Below are positions 26,407-36,848 of a DNA stretch of 51,982 bases, in pieces. Made by a program: the position numbers and the translations under genes. Origin of the DNA: Bacteroidales bacterium (GTDB lineage Bacteria > Bacteroidota > Bacteroidia > Bacteroidales > FEN-979); contig JADGPR010000015.1 of NCBI GenBank assembly GCA_017882335.1, positions 1-51,982 on the forward strand, written 5' to 3'. Position 1 is the stretch's first letter; the number at the start of each line of letters is the position of its first letter. The notes under the pieces were generated by a model. It ran no database searches, was not told where the DNA came from, and saw nothing but the letters and a program-made list of their open reading frames with translations.

Positions 26407-26430
26407 AGAAACATTATCGATAATTGTTTC
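26407..26430. promoter_or_regulatory. palindrome between tolC and the peroxiredoxin gene
   Basis: A perfect ATTATCGATAAT (26413-26424) is framed by GAAAC and GTTTC arms, offset by one base. Read on the minus strand it is a stem with a one-base bulge followed by TAAATTATTTTTATC, so it could terminate the tolC transcript. It also sits where the -33 element of the peroxiredoxin promoter should be, so it could be an operator. The sequence alone does not decide. Confidence 0.45.
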
Positions 26431-26431
26431 T

Positions 26432-27925
26432 TCAGGGGTTGATGTCCCTGATATTGAACTGCAGGAGTGTTTTGTTCTCGAAATCAAACAGAGTGGATTT
26501 ACGCATATTATAATACTGCTGCCAATAACTCTGCAAGGCAGTAAAAAAAGCATTCTCCGAGTTATCTGCTTCTGTTTGCGCAGTGTATAGTTCCTGGAAG
26601 TCGGATATTTTACCAATCATGTACCGGTCCTGGGTGATCTGGTACGATTTTTTTGCGACAGTATCAGCTTTGGCAGCAATCTGAAGCTGATTTTGTTGCA
26701 TATTGAATTTCATGACATTCCTGTAAATACTTTGCCTGAAATCGATGATTCCTTGTTCTACCTGGTTCTTAACAATATCACGATTGTATTCTGAAATTTT
26801 AATTTTACCCCTTGCAACTCCCCAATCCACGATAGGAAGATTGATATGAAGTGTCACCTCTTCAAGGTCCTGAGAACCTTTGTAAACATCGGTGAGATTA
26901 GAAGCAGTTTGATTGTATCCTAAAATCGCGGTAAGGTCTGCATCGAATCTTCCGCTCATTTTTGCCAGGTAAACATTCATGTCCGCCTTCATAAGCTGCA
27001 GTTTAAAATCATCTGCTGGCGAAGTATTGGCAAATGCTTCATCAATAGCTTTGAAAGGGTTAACTGTGAAGAAACTGATATTCACAGGGGGAAGAATGAC
27101 AATGGAATCAGACTCAGGCAACCGCAGAAATGATCTTAGCACAAACTGTGCATCACTTAAAGCAAACATTGCATCTTCAGTTGAAAGTTTTGCTTTTAGT
27201 AAACTCAATTCATATAACAAGAGTTGGTTCTGGGGAATTTTCCCTAGTTGGAACCGTCCCTGTGTGATCTTGTATAAGGTATCGTAATTCCGGTAATTTG
27301 TCTCTGCAATTTTCTTTTGAACCTGGGCTTCCAGGACAGCAAAGAAATAATTTGTGGTCGTAATATTGATATCCTCGATGGCTTCGAGGTATTTCCGTTT
27401 TGCCTGATCGTACTCGAGAGGTTGGATTTTACGGTTCCATTTATATGGATTACCTACGAAGATTGGTTGTGTATATTGAATGTTGACGGGCGTACTCAAA
27501 TATGAGGTTGAAATCGGATTGACAAGATTATCGGTTCGTTGAAGTCCGGTATTTAATGAGATACTTCCTCCGCTGAACCCAATCTCCTGGTTTAACCTGA
27601 TATTACCCAGGTAATTGATGTATTGTTGCGGGATGTAACTTTTTGTGCCATCAGGATTCAGGTATAATTGGATGGATCGTTGATAATCAGGCAAAGTGCC
27701 TGAAGCGATGAGCTGCGGCAGGTAACTTTTCCGGAAGTCTTTATAAGTAAGGTAGCTTACCCTGAACTGCTGTTTGGCAATCAGGGCCTGGATCGACCTG
27801 TCTTTTGCAAGTGAAGTAGCCTCTTCCAGTGTCATCTTGCGGATCTTTTTCTGTGCCAGCGCATGATGAGGATGAATGAGCAAGATAAGCGCTATGATCC
27901 AGAAATACAATAAGGGTCTTTGCAT
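26432..27925 (-). CDS. TolC-family outer-membrane efflux protein
   Basis: The 497-residue protein has a signal peptide (to HHALAQ) and two outer-membrane efflux protein repeats rich in long helices (MTLEEATSLAKDRS at the start, LEAQVQKKIAETNYRNYDTL near residue 200, and TVAKKSYQITQDRYMIGKIS near 430). It forms the outer-membrane channel of a tripartite exporter. It is the last of three genes; the permease stop is 15 bases upstream, so the unit is adaptor, permease, channel. Confidence 0.92.
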   Translation of the reverse strand: MQRPLLYFWIIALILLIHPHHALAQKKIRKMTLEEATSLAKDRSIQALIAKQQFRVSYLTYKDFRKSYLPQLIASGTLPDYQRSIQLYLNPDGTKSYIPQQYINYLGNIRLNQEIGFSGGSISLNTGLQRTDNLVNPISTSYLSTPVNIQYTQPIFVGNPYKWNRKIQPLEYDQAKRKYLEAIEDINITTTNYFFAVLEAQVQKKIAETNYRNYDTLYKITQGRFQLGKIPQNQLLLYELSLLKAKLSTEDAMFALSDAQFVLRSFLRLPESDSIVILPPVNISFFTVNPFKAIDEAFANTSPADDFKLQLMKADMNVYLAKMSGRFDADLTAILGYNQTASNLTDVYKGSQDLEEVTLHINLPIVDWGVARGKIKISEYNRDIVKNQVEQGIIDFRQSIYRNVMKFNMQQNQLQIAAKADTVAKKSYQITQDRYMIGKISDFQELYTAQTEADNSENAFFTALQSYWQQYYNMRKSTLFDFENKTLLQFNIRDINP

Positions 27926-27940
27926 AGGATGGTTTTTGCA

Positions 27941-29317
27941 TTATTCATGTCTCAGTGATGCAACCGGTTCCTGTTGTGAGGCACGCCGGGCAGGCATAAA
28001 ACCGAAAGCGATGCCGACAGTGGCGGAAACTCCAAAGGAGATCACCACTGACCAGATTGAAACGATCGTAGTGATTTGGGTGAGCTCCATAATAAGTTTG
28101 GACAGAGCGATCCCTAAAATGATCCCGATCAGCCCGCCTGTGATGGAGATCATGGTAGCTTCGGTGAGGAACTGTAAGATGATATCACGTTTAGTTGCAC
28201 CGATGGCCTGTCGGATGCCGATCTCTTTGATCCTTTCCATGACCGACGCAAGCATGATGTTCATGATCCCTATTCCTCCGATGAGTAGGGAAATACTGGC
28301 AATGGCACCGAGCACCATGTTGAAGATATCGCGTGTACGTTCCTCGGTTTTGAGCAGCAGTTCCGGAACTTTTATTTCCACATCTTCCGCACCGGCGTGA
28401 CGACGGAGCAACATCCGTTTTAGGACTTCCGTCGTCGGCTTCATCATCTTACTTTCCTTGACCTGTACAACAATTTTATCCACCTGGTTACGGGAGGTGT
28501 TATCGTTTTCATTATCAACAATCGTGATGCCCCGCCCTGAAAATATATATTGGGTTCCCTGGAAACTATTCTTGGTTACGAGGGACCTGTCCTTATAGCG
28601 TAACAGCAAGGTTTGGATCGGAGTATAGAGGGTGTTGTTATAATCTGAGATGCCTAAATTTTCAAGGGCTTGCTGGTTGACCTCGCGATTTCTTAATACC
28701 CCAATCACTGTTAACCAGATCGGGCCGCATTTTATTTCCTTACCGAGGGGATTTTCCTTTGAAAAGAAATGGGATTTAATTGTACTTCCGATGATGCAAA
28801 CAGGTTTTCCGTCTTTCAGCTGTTCCTCATTAAACATCTCTCCCTGCAAAAGATCCAGGTTGAAAACGCTGAAGAAATCAGGTGTTATACCGGTCAGTTT
28901 TGTGGCAGATTTTTTTCCTCCTCTGATCACATCCACTTCGTAAATCACTTCGGGGCTAACCTTGTCGACAGTGGGGATGAGTTGTTTTATACTGATGGCA
29001 TCTTGTAAAGTTAATCCCGGTGAGAATTTTTTAGCTTGTTTGGAATCAGAATTATCTTTGGTTTGGGATTGTGCAGAATTATCGCTTTTCTGAGCTGATT
29101 TTTTATTTTCTGTTTTGTAAGAGATCACGATGTTGTTGACGCCTACCAGCTTCATCTGGTCGAGAATCTCCTTCTGGGCGCCCCGGCCGATGGCCATCAT
29201 GGCGATGACGGCAGCCACTCCGAAAATGATCCCGAGGGCAGTGAGCATGGAACGGAATTTATTGATAAAAACCGCTTCCCATGCGATGTTAAGAATATAG
29301 ATATAACGTTCGAACAC
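27941..29317 (-). CDS. MacB-like ABC transporter permease (FtsX family), no ATPase domain
   Basis: The 458-residue protein has one N-terminal helix (LTALGIIFGVAAVIAMMAIG), a large periplasmic MacB core, and three C-terminal helices (IASISLLIGGIGIMNIML, FLTEATMISITGGLIGIILG and the last after VSIWSVVIS). The segment ERIKEIGIRQAIGATKRDI is the classic FtsX/MacB signature. Unlike MacB it lacks the fused nucleotide-binding domain, and no ABC ATPase gene adjoins it. Residues 70-100 are a Ser/Lys/Gln-rich insert. It lies 11 bases after the adaptor gene. Confidence 0.92.
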   Translation of the reverse strand: MFERYIYILNIAWEAVFINKFRSMLTALGIIFGVAAVIAMMAIGRGAQKEILDQMKLVGVNNIVISYKTENKKSAQKSDNSAQSQTKDNSDSKQAKKFSPGLTLQDAISIKQLIPTVDKVSPEVIYEVDVIRGGKKSATKLTGITPDFFSVFNLDLLQGEMFNEEQLKDGKPVCIIGSTIKSHFFSKENPLGKEIKCGPIWLTVIGVLRNREVNQQALENLGISDYNNTLYTPIQTLLLRYKDRSLVTKNSFQGTQYIFSGRGITIVDNENDNTSRNQVDKIVVQVKESKMMKPTTEVLKRMLLRRHAGAEDVEIKVPELLLKTEERTRDIFNMVLGAIASISLLIGGIGIMNIMLASVMERIKEIGIRQAIGATKRDIILQFLTEATMISITGGLIGIILGIALSKLIMELTQITTIVSIWSVVISFGVSATVGIAFGFMPARRASQQEPVASLRHE

Positions 29318-29328
29318 AGCGTTAATTT

Positions 29329-30675
29329 TTATCGGGAAGACCCGGGTTTGATTATCTTGCTGGTGTTCTTTACATCGGGTTTAATAATTTTTTTAGATGC
29401 CGGTTTTACTTCGAATTTTTTCAATTCTTCGGATTTGAGTTCTGTTAGTTTCATCTTCTCGGCATTCTCCGGCGGGAGAAGCAACAATTCATCATTCTCT
29501 TTAACGCCGGCTTTCAGGATGATCTCATTGTCGTTACTTTCCCCTGCAATCACCTGTTGCTTGATGACCCGGCCTCCGTCTTTCTTAAAAACATATGTAA
29601 CAGTGTCGTTGCTGATTACTGCTTCAATGGGAGCGAATATCACATTATTTATCGATGCGGTGACAATGGTATTCTTGGATGTCATCGATGGCCTCATGAT
29701 GGAATCGAATTCGTTGATCAGGATATTGACTTCGAAGACCTTTGCATTGGAATTAGGGAGTTGTTCTCCTACATTGGCAACCTGAGTGACTTTACCGGTG
29801 AATTTCTTATCAGGGAAAGCATCAATTCCAATCCGTACGTCCTGTCCAACTTTAACCTTGCTGATATCAATCTCATTGACATAAGTCCGGGAGATCATTT
29901 TCGACAAATCGGGCAGTTCAGCCACGGTGAAATCCCCCCATGTGTTCACACTGGAACCTTCCTGTTGGCGGCCATTCCAGTCACGGGTGTAGATCACCAT
30001 ACCTTTCTTGGGTGCAAAGATGGTGAAGTGCTTGATCTTGTCCTGCATCTGTTCAAGTTTCTGCTGGGCCTGGGTATAGGTGGAATTGGCATCGTCCATG
30101 TTGGCGACTTCCTTTCTGTATTGAAGGGTGTAACTTTTTTCAGCTTGCTCCAATGTCCGTTGTGCTTTTTCCATTTCGATTTCTGCCTGCCGGCGTGTGG
30201 CGGGAGGTTCATAAATGGATTGATCTTTTATAGTCTTTTTTTGTTCAAGGTCATATTTCATGTTGATCTGTTCATCGCGAAGGCGACGCAGGTTCAGGGA
30301 ACTGTCGAGCTGCCGCTGGGTCAGCTGGGTCAGGGCTTTGTCACGATTGGATTCGATCTCTTTCATCTTGGAGGTCAATTCACTCTGGTCGAGTATTGCT
30401 ACGAAATCCCCGGAATCAACTTTTGTTCCTTCCTGTACCAGTTTCAGGATTTTCACGGAATAGATTTGCAATTGAGGGAGGCTTTGTGGCCCGCGGATCT
30501 TTTCAGAAGATTTGGCGAACAATTCGCCGGTGGTAGTAACCTCTATCGGGAAGGTGCCTTTCTTTACTTTGACGGTAATCTGCTGGCTTTTATCATTCCT
30601 GGAGAAAATGAAATAGGCCACAATAGCAAGTATGAAGACACCTGCTATTATGTAACCAACTTTTTTCTGCTTCAT
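29329..30675 (-). CDS. HlyD/MacA-family periplasmic adaptor
   Basis: The 448-residue adaptor links the inner-membrane permease to the TolC-like channel. It has an N-terminal anchor helix (VGYIIAGVFILAIVAYFIF), a long coiled hairpin (residues ~105-215), and the barrel-sandwich/beta-barrel segments DSGDFVAILDQSELTSKM and IDISKVKVGQDVRIGIDA. The C-terminal ~40 residues are Lys-rich and disordered. It starts 20 bases after the gyrB stop on the same strand and may be read through from gyrB. Confidence 0.92.
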   Translation of the reverse strand: MKQKKVGYIIAGVFILAIVAYFIFSRNDKSQQITVKVKKGTFPIEVTTTGELFAKSSEKIRGPQSLPQLQIYSVKILKLVQEGTKVDSGDFVAILDQSELTSKMKEIESNRDKALTQLTQRQLDSSLNLRRLRDEQINMKYDLEQKKTIKDQSIYEPPATRRQAEIEMEKAQRTLEQAEKSYTLQYRKEVANMDDANSTYTQAQQKLEQMQDKIKHFTIFAPKKGMVIYTRDWNGRQQEGSSVNTWGDFTVAELPDLSKMISRTYVNEIDISKVKVGQDVRIGIDAFPDKKFTGKVTQVANVGEQLPNSNAKVFEVNILINEFDSIMRPSMTSKNTIVTASINNVIFAPIEAVISNDTVTYVFKKDGGRVIKQQVIAGESNDNEIILKAGVKENDELLLLPPENAEKMKLTELKSEELKKFEVKPASKKIIKPDVKNTSKIIKPGSSR

Positions 30676-30695
30676 AGAAGGATTTTTGAGGAGTA

Positions 30696-32729
<2,034 letters not shown>

Positions 32730-32800
32730 TCAGGATAATCAAGGATTTTATTAACAATGAAAGGTGCAAAAAATAGGTACCCTGATAATGAGGAAACCGG

Positions 32801-32822
32801 ATGGAAAAAAATAACAGCAGTT
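32801..32822 (-). terminator. end of RNase P RNA with U-tract
   Basis: The 3' arm of the P1 helix (32813-32822) is followed on the minus strand by TTATTTTTTTCC, a U-rich run that would end rnpB transcription. Confidence 0.55.
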
Positions 32823-33166
32823 CTGTAAGCAGGATCCTGTTGAATTCTATCATTTATCTGAGCCGGATGTCACCATCCGGCTTAAGCGACCTACCCCCCG
32901 GCATTGGGCGAGCAACCCTTGACAACCGGTATACATGGTCTTTCAACCCATAAGGTTTACCCCTCCGGCAGTCACCTGCACGGATCGTGAGCTCTTACCT
33001 CGCGTTTTCACCCTTTCCCCGGTTACCAGGGGTGGTAATTTTCTGTGGCACTGTCTGTCTCTCCGGCCTTTATATCCGGACAGCCTTCCCGTTAGGAAGT
33101 ATGGTGCTCTGTGTTGTCCCGACTTTCCTCCACGCCATAGGCGCGGCGATAGAACAAACTGCTGTT
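32813..33166 (-). ncRNA. rnpB: RNase P RNA
   Basis: This is the catalytic RNA that matures tRNA 5' ends. No protein gene lies here. Conserved blocks appear in order on the minus strand: GGAGGAAAGTC (33131-33121), AGACAGTGCCACAGAAAA (33056-33039), GGTAAGAGCTCAC (32999-32987) and GATAAATGATAGAATT (32858-32843). The ends pair perfectly as P1: AACAGCAGTT (33166-33157) with AACTGCTGTT (32822-32813), giving about 354 nt. A TACCTTTG box ends 5 bases before the 5' end, and a U-tract follows the 3' end. Open frames on either strand of this region are shadows. Confidence 0.93.
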
Positions 33167-33170
33167 GGCG

Positions 33171-33178
33171 CAAAGGTA
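33171..33178 (-). promoter_or_regulatory. -7 box of rnpB
   Basis: TACCTTTG on the minus strand, ending 5 bases from the RNase P RNA 5' end defined by P1 pairing. The agreement of promoter and RNA end supports both. Confidence 0.6.
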
Positions 33179-33199
33179 CATATTCCCCCCGATTATCGC

Positions 33200-33207
33200 T
33201 ACCTTTG
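33200..33207 (+). promoter_or_regulatory. -7 box of the MATE gene
   Basis: TACCTTTG on the plus strand, 20 bases before the ATG at 33228. With the rnpB box it forms an inverted repeat CAAAGGTA / TACCTTTG separated by 21 bases. Confidence 0.5.
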
Positions 33208-33227
33208 CCGTTCATAAAATTTCCCGG

Positions 33228-34589
33228 ATGAAGGATTTGAGTACCGGAAATGAGGGCAGACTGATCCTGAGATTTGCCATCCCGATGCTGCTTGGAAATG
33301 TTTTTCAGCAACTCTACAATGTTGTCGACAGTATTGTGGTGGGCAAGTTCATCGGGAAAGACGCATTGGCGGCCGTAGGAACATCTGGACCCGTGATCTT
33401 TCTGCTGATCTCATTCATGATTGGAATCACCATGGGGTTTACCATCGTGATATCACAGTATTTTGGCGCGAAAGACATAGAGAAAGTCCAGAAGGCCATC
33501 AATACCATGTACATTTTTCTTTTCTTTGTTTCCCTGGTAATGAGTGCTGTCGGGATCCTTCTAAGCGGATATATTTTCCGGGTTATCAACCTTGACCCGT
33601 CGATCATTCCACAGGCTCAGTTGTTCCTGAATATCTTCTTCGCCGGGTTGGTATTCCTCTTCGGTTACAATGGAACCAGCGCAATTTTGCGTGGATTGGG
33701 CGACTCAAAAACTCCACTCTATTTTCTGGTCGGTTCCGTAGCAATCAACATCGGCCTTGACCTGATCTTCGTGCCGGTTTTCCACTGGGGTGTGGCGGGT
33801 GTAGCTTGGGCAACCGTGATCTCGGAGGCGCTGGTTTTCATCGTGCAAATCCTTTATCTTAATAAATACCATAAAGTAGTAAAATTCTCCTTCCGGAATC
33901 TGAAATTTGACTATCCCGTTTTTTTAAAGAGCATTCGGATCGGGTTACCGACCGGCTTCCAGCAAACCTTCGTAGCCGTAGGGATGGTTGCCTTGTATTG
34001 GGTGGTGAACCGGTTTGGCATCGACGCCAATGCAGCATACAGTGTCGCCGGAAGGATTGACAATTTCGCAGCGATGCCGGCCATGAGCTTCGCCATTGCA
34101 CTTTCTACCTTTGTCGGGCAAAACATGGGTGCCAATAAACCGGAAAGGGTCAAAACCGGGTTACGGGCTACTTTTTTTATGACGAGTGCAGTCACCCTTA
34201 CCATATCTGCATTCATCCTCTTTTTTGCACGTGGACTGATGCGGTTGTTTACCAATGATGAGGTGGTTATTGAATTGGGGCGTGGCTATCTGGTCGTGAT
34301 CGGGATCTTCTACATCCTCTTCTCAACCATGTTTGTGATCAATGGTGTTCTCAGGGGCGCGGGCGATACCCTCGTGCCGATGTTTATCAGCTTGTTTGCT
34401 TTGTGGATTATCAGGATCCCGGTAGCAATCTGGTTGTCAAATATCCCGTCGATCGGCGTACATGGAATCTGGTGGTCGATCCCGATAGGCTGGTTTGCCG
34501 GATTGGTCGTCAATTATTTCTATTACCGTTCGGGCCGATGGAGGAAGAAGGCTGTGGTAAAATATGACAGTGAAGGAAAGATGATCTGA
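33228..34589 (+). CDS. MATE-family efflux transporter
   Basis: The 453-residue protein has 12 helices in two similar halves and exports drugs or metabolites with Na+ or H+. It begins MKDLSTGNEGRLILRFAIPM, a typical MATE N-terminus, with LLGNVFQQLYNVVDSIVVG and, in the second half, SFAIALSTFVGQNMGANKPER. A longer frame back to 33165 would start inside rnpB, so the ATG at 33228 is preferred. It converges with the glycosyltransferase gene downstream. Confidence 0.92.
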   Translation: MKDLSTGNEGRLILRFAIPMLLGNVFQQLYNVVDSIVVGKFIGKDALAAVGTSGPVIFLLISFMIGITMGFTIVISQYFGAKDIEKVQKAINTMYIFLFFVSLVMSAVGILLSGYIFRVINLDPSIIPQAQLFLNIFFAGLVFLFGYNGTSAILRGLGDSKTPLYFLVGSVAINIGLDLIFVPVFHWGVAGVAWATVISEALVFIVQILYLNKYHKVVKFSFRNLKFDYPVFLKSIRIGLPTGFQQTFVAVGMVALYWVVNRFGIDANAAYSVAGRIDNFAAMPAMSFAIALSTFVGQNMGANKPERVKTGLRATFFMTSAVTLTISAFILFFARGLMRLFTNDEVVIELGRGYLVVIGIFYILFSTMFVINGVLRGAGDTLVPMFISLFALWIIRIPVAIWLSNIPSIGVHGIWWSIPIGWFAGLVVNYFYYRSGRWRKKAVVKYDSEGKMI

Positions 34590-34607
34590 CATCCCGTGAG
34601 GATAAAA

Positions 34608-35696
34608 TCATGATAATTTCATCCCCGGAAAAAAATCTTCCTGTAAGACACGGATCATATTATTTTCCCTGTCATCGAAAGAAAAATTCTCCCTGATCCG
34701 CCTGCTGGCTTCCTTCCCTGATTTTAAGTTTAAGGCTTGGCGAACGCCGGATTCAAGTTCGGAGATATCCCGCTTTATAATGATGATCCCGGTATTGCCG
34801 ATCGCATCCGGAATCCCGTTAACATTGGAACCTACTGGCGTGCATTCGCACAGCATGGCTTCACAAAGTGTGTTAGGCATGCCTTCGGTAATGGATGCCT
34901 GGACAAATACCTGTGCTTTATTATAACTTTCAAAGAGAACTTCATGCGGACAATACGAGTAGATGACGGTAAGATTTTCAATGTCATAAAAAGGATATTT
35001 TTCTTCAATCCATGGAAGAAACTGTTTTTTTATCCCGACCAGGATAAAATTCAGATCAGGATTTCTTCGGGCCAATGAGATAAACAGGTCAAAGCCCTTA
35101 TTGAGAAAATCATACACGCTGTTCATGGTCCCGACCGTAAGAACCGTTTTCGGATCTTTTTGAATGGATTCCTCCCGGTAAAATTTATCGGTTTCGATAC
35201 CATTGGGGACAACGGTGATTTTCGTCTTCAGGCCGGGAACGTAATACTTCATACCGTCTTTTTTCCCTGAAGGATCATAATAGAAATTTTCGTGGTAGAT
35301 CAGTGATTCATGATTCGGAAGAATCAGGTCGGCATGGCGAAGGGCAAATTTTACACAAACGCCCCTGAATTTTTTATAATAAACACCTTTTTTCAGTTCC
35401 GGATAACATACTGCTTCCTGCCCCCCGGCTATGATGACCACCTTTATATTCAGAATCTTCCCCATGAATACCATAATGGCTGCATGATAATCGGCAAACC
35501 AGGTTATCATTAATCGGGTTCCCCCGGAATTGAAAATGATGAATAAGATCAGGTTGATAATTCTCCGGATGAAATGGAAGCCGGCATTTTTCTGGTTGAT
35601 CAGGAATGCCTTTACTCTGAAATGCTTTTCCAGAATCTTCTGATCATTGACCGTAAATGAATAATCCGCCGGTTTTATAAAAAGAATCTTATTCAT
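34608..35696 (-). CDS. glycosyltransferase, GT4-like
   Basis: The 362-residue protein has the GT-B C-terminal domain: VVPNGIETDKFYREE, KTVLTVGTMNS, and the donor-sugar loop AQVFVQASITEGMPNTLCEAM with its conserved Glu. The N-terminal domain is short and has a hydrophobic stretch (residues ~48-65). It is probably involved in capsule, O-antigen or exopolysaccharide assembly. It lies downstream of wecB on the same strand. Confidence 0.85.
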   Translation of the reverse strand: MNKILFIKPADYSFTVNDQKILEKHFRVKAFLINQKNAGFHFIRRIINLILFIIFNSGGTRLMITWFADYHAAIMVFMGKILNIKVVIIAGGQEAVCYPELKKGVYYKKFRGVCVKFALRHADLILPNHESLIYHENFYYDPSGKKDGMKYYVPGLKTKITVVPNGIETDKFYREESIQKDPKTVLTVGTMNSVYDFLNKGFDLFISLARRNPDLNFILVGIKKQFLPWIEEKYPFYDIENLTVIYSYCPHEVLFESYNKAQVFVQASITEGMPNTLCEAMLCECTPVGSNVNGIPDAIGNTGIIIIKRDISELESGVRQALNLKSGKEASRRIRENFSFDDRENNMIRVLQEDFFPGMKLS

Positions 35697-35735
35697 CCTT
35701 TCTGATATTATTTCAGGAAAAGTGATTCCACCGTT

Positions 35736-36827
35736 TTACAGTTCTTTCTCAATACAGCGGATGATACGTTCAGCGGTATGGCCATCCCACAGTTCGGGGA
35801 TTTTTCCGGTCTTCCATTTCCCGTCGAGAATCTGGTTGGCAAAGATGATGATCTTCGCTGTATCAGTTCCTGCAAGTTCATTCGTGCCTTCCCACAAAGT
35901 GATCGGTCGTTCTGTATTTTCGCGTATGGTTATGCATGGAATTCCATAAACGGTGGATTCTTCCTGGATTCCACCGCTATCAGTGATTACCATGCGGCAA
36001 CCGGAGACCAGTCTTCCAAAATCGAAATAACCCAGCGGATCGCAAAGTACCAGTCGCGGCATGTTACCGGTTATGGCTTTCAGTTCAGGATCATCCAGGA
36101 TCTTGCGGGTCCTGGGATGAACCGGGAAAACGATGGGCAACCGTTCCTGTATTTTTGAAAGCGCCAACAATATCCGTTTGAAATCCGAAATGTTATCCAC
36201 ATTGGACGGCCGGTGAAGGGTAACCAGTGCATAGTTCCGATCTTCGATTCCCAATTGCCGGAGAATCTCTGATTTCATGATCTGTGCCTGTGAATCCATT
36301 AACGTATCAATCATGATATTTCCAACCAGGTGGATTTTACTTGCCGGGTGGCCTTCCTTTAGCAGGTTGTCAACGGCATCCCTTGAAGGGGGCAATAACA
36401 GGTCGGTAATGGCATCGGTGACCATGCGGTTGATCTCTTCCGGCATTTCCCTGTCAAAACTCCGGATACCGGCTTCAATATGAATGATCTTTATGCCTTT
36501 TTTGGCCGCCACCAGCGAGCATGCCATGGTTGAGTTCACATCGCCTACTACCAGGATCCCATCCGGTTTCTGGCTGTCACAAACATCGTCAAAGCGCTCC
36601 ATGATGCGGGCAACCTGTTTTGCATGTGAGTCAGATCCTACTTCTAAGGAGATATCGGGGGAAGGAATGTTCAGCTCCTGGAAAAACCGTTTTGACATCT
36701 CAATGTCATAATGTTGCCCGGTATGCAGTAAGATGGGTTCAATGATCGATGACTTCCGCATCTGGCGCATGATGGGTGCAATTTTTATGAAATTCGGCCG
36801 TGCGCCAACGATATTGATGATTTTCAT
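35736..36827 (-). CDS. wecB: UDP-N-acetylglucosamine 2-epimerase (non-hydrolysing)
   Basis: It interconverts UDP-GlcNAc and UDP-ManNAc, supplying ManNAc-type sugars for surface glycans. The 363 residues show the family signatures GARPNFIKIAPIMRQ, LLHTGQHYD, IHIEAGIRSFDREMPEEINR and TDSGGIQEES. Adjacent glycosyltransferases suggest that the product is used locally. Confidence 0.95.
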   Translation of the reverse strand: MKIINIVGARPNFIKIAPIMRQMRKSSIIEPILLHTGQHYDIEMSKRFFQELNIPSPDISLEVGSDSHAKQVARIMERFDDVCDSQKPDGILVVGDVNSTMACSLVAAKKGIKIIHIEAGIRSFDREMPEEINRMVTDAITDLLLPPSRDAVDNLLKEGHPASKIHLVGNIMIDTLMDSQAQIMKSEILRQLGIEDRNYALVTLHRPSNVDNISDFKRILLALSKIQERLPIVFPVHPRTRKILDDPELKAITGNMPRLVLCDPLGYFDFGRLVSGCRMVITDSGGIQEESTVYGIPCITIRENTERPITLWEGTNELAGTDTAKIIIFANQILDGKWKTGKIPELWDGHTAERIIRCIEKEL

Positions 36828-36848
36828 GTTTTTCGGTAGTTGTTTCTT

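Noticed and set aside
32935-33311. Open frames of 98-122 residues on both strands
   Set aside because: The region is the RNase P RNA; conserved RNA blocks and P1 pairing explain it better than any protein.
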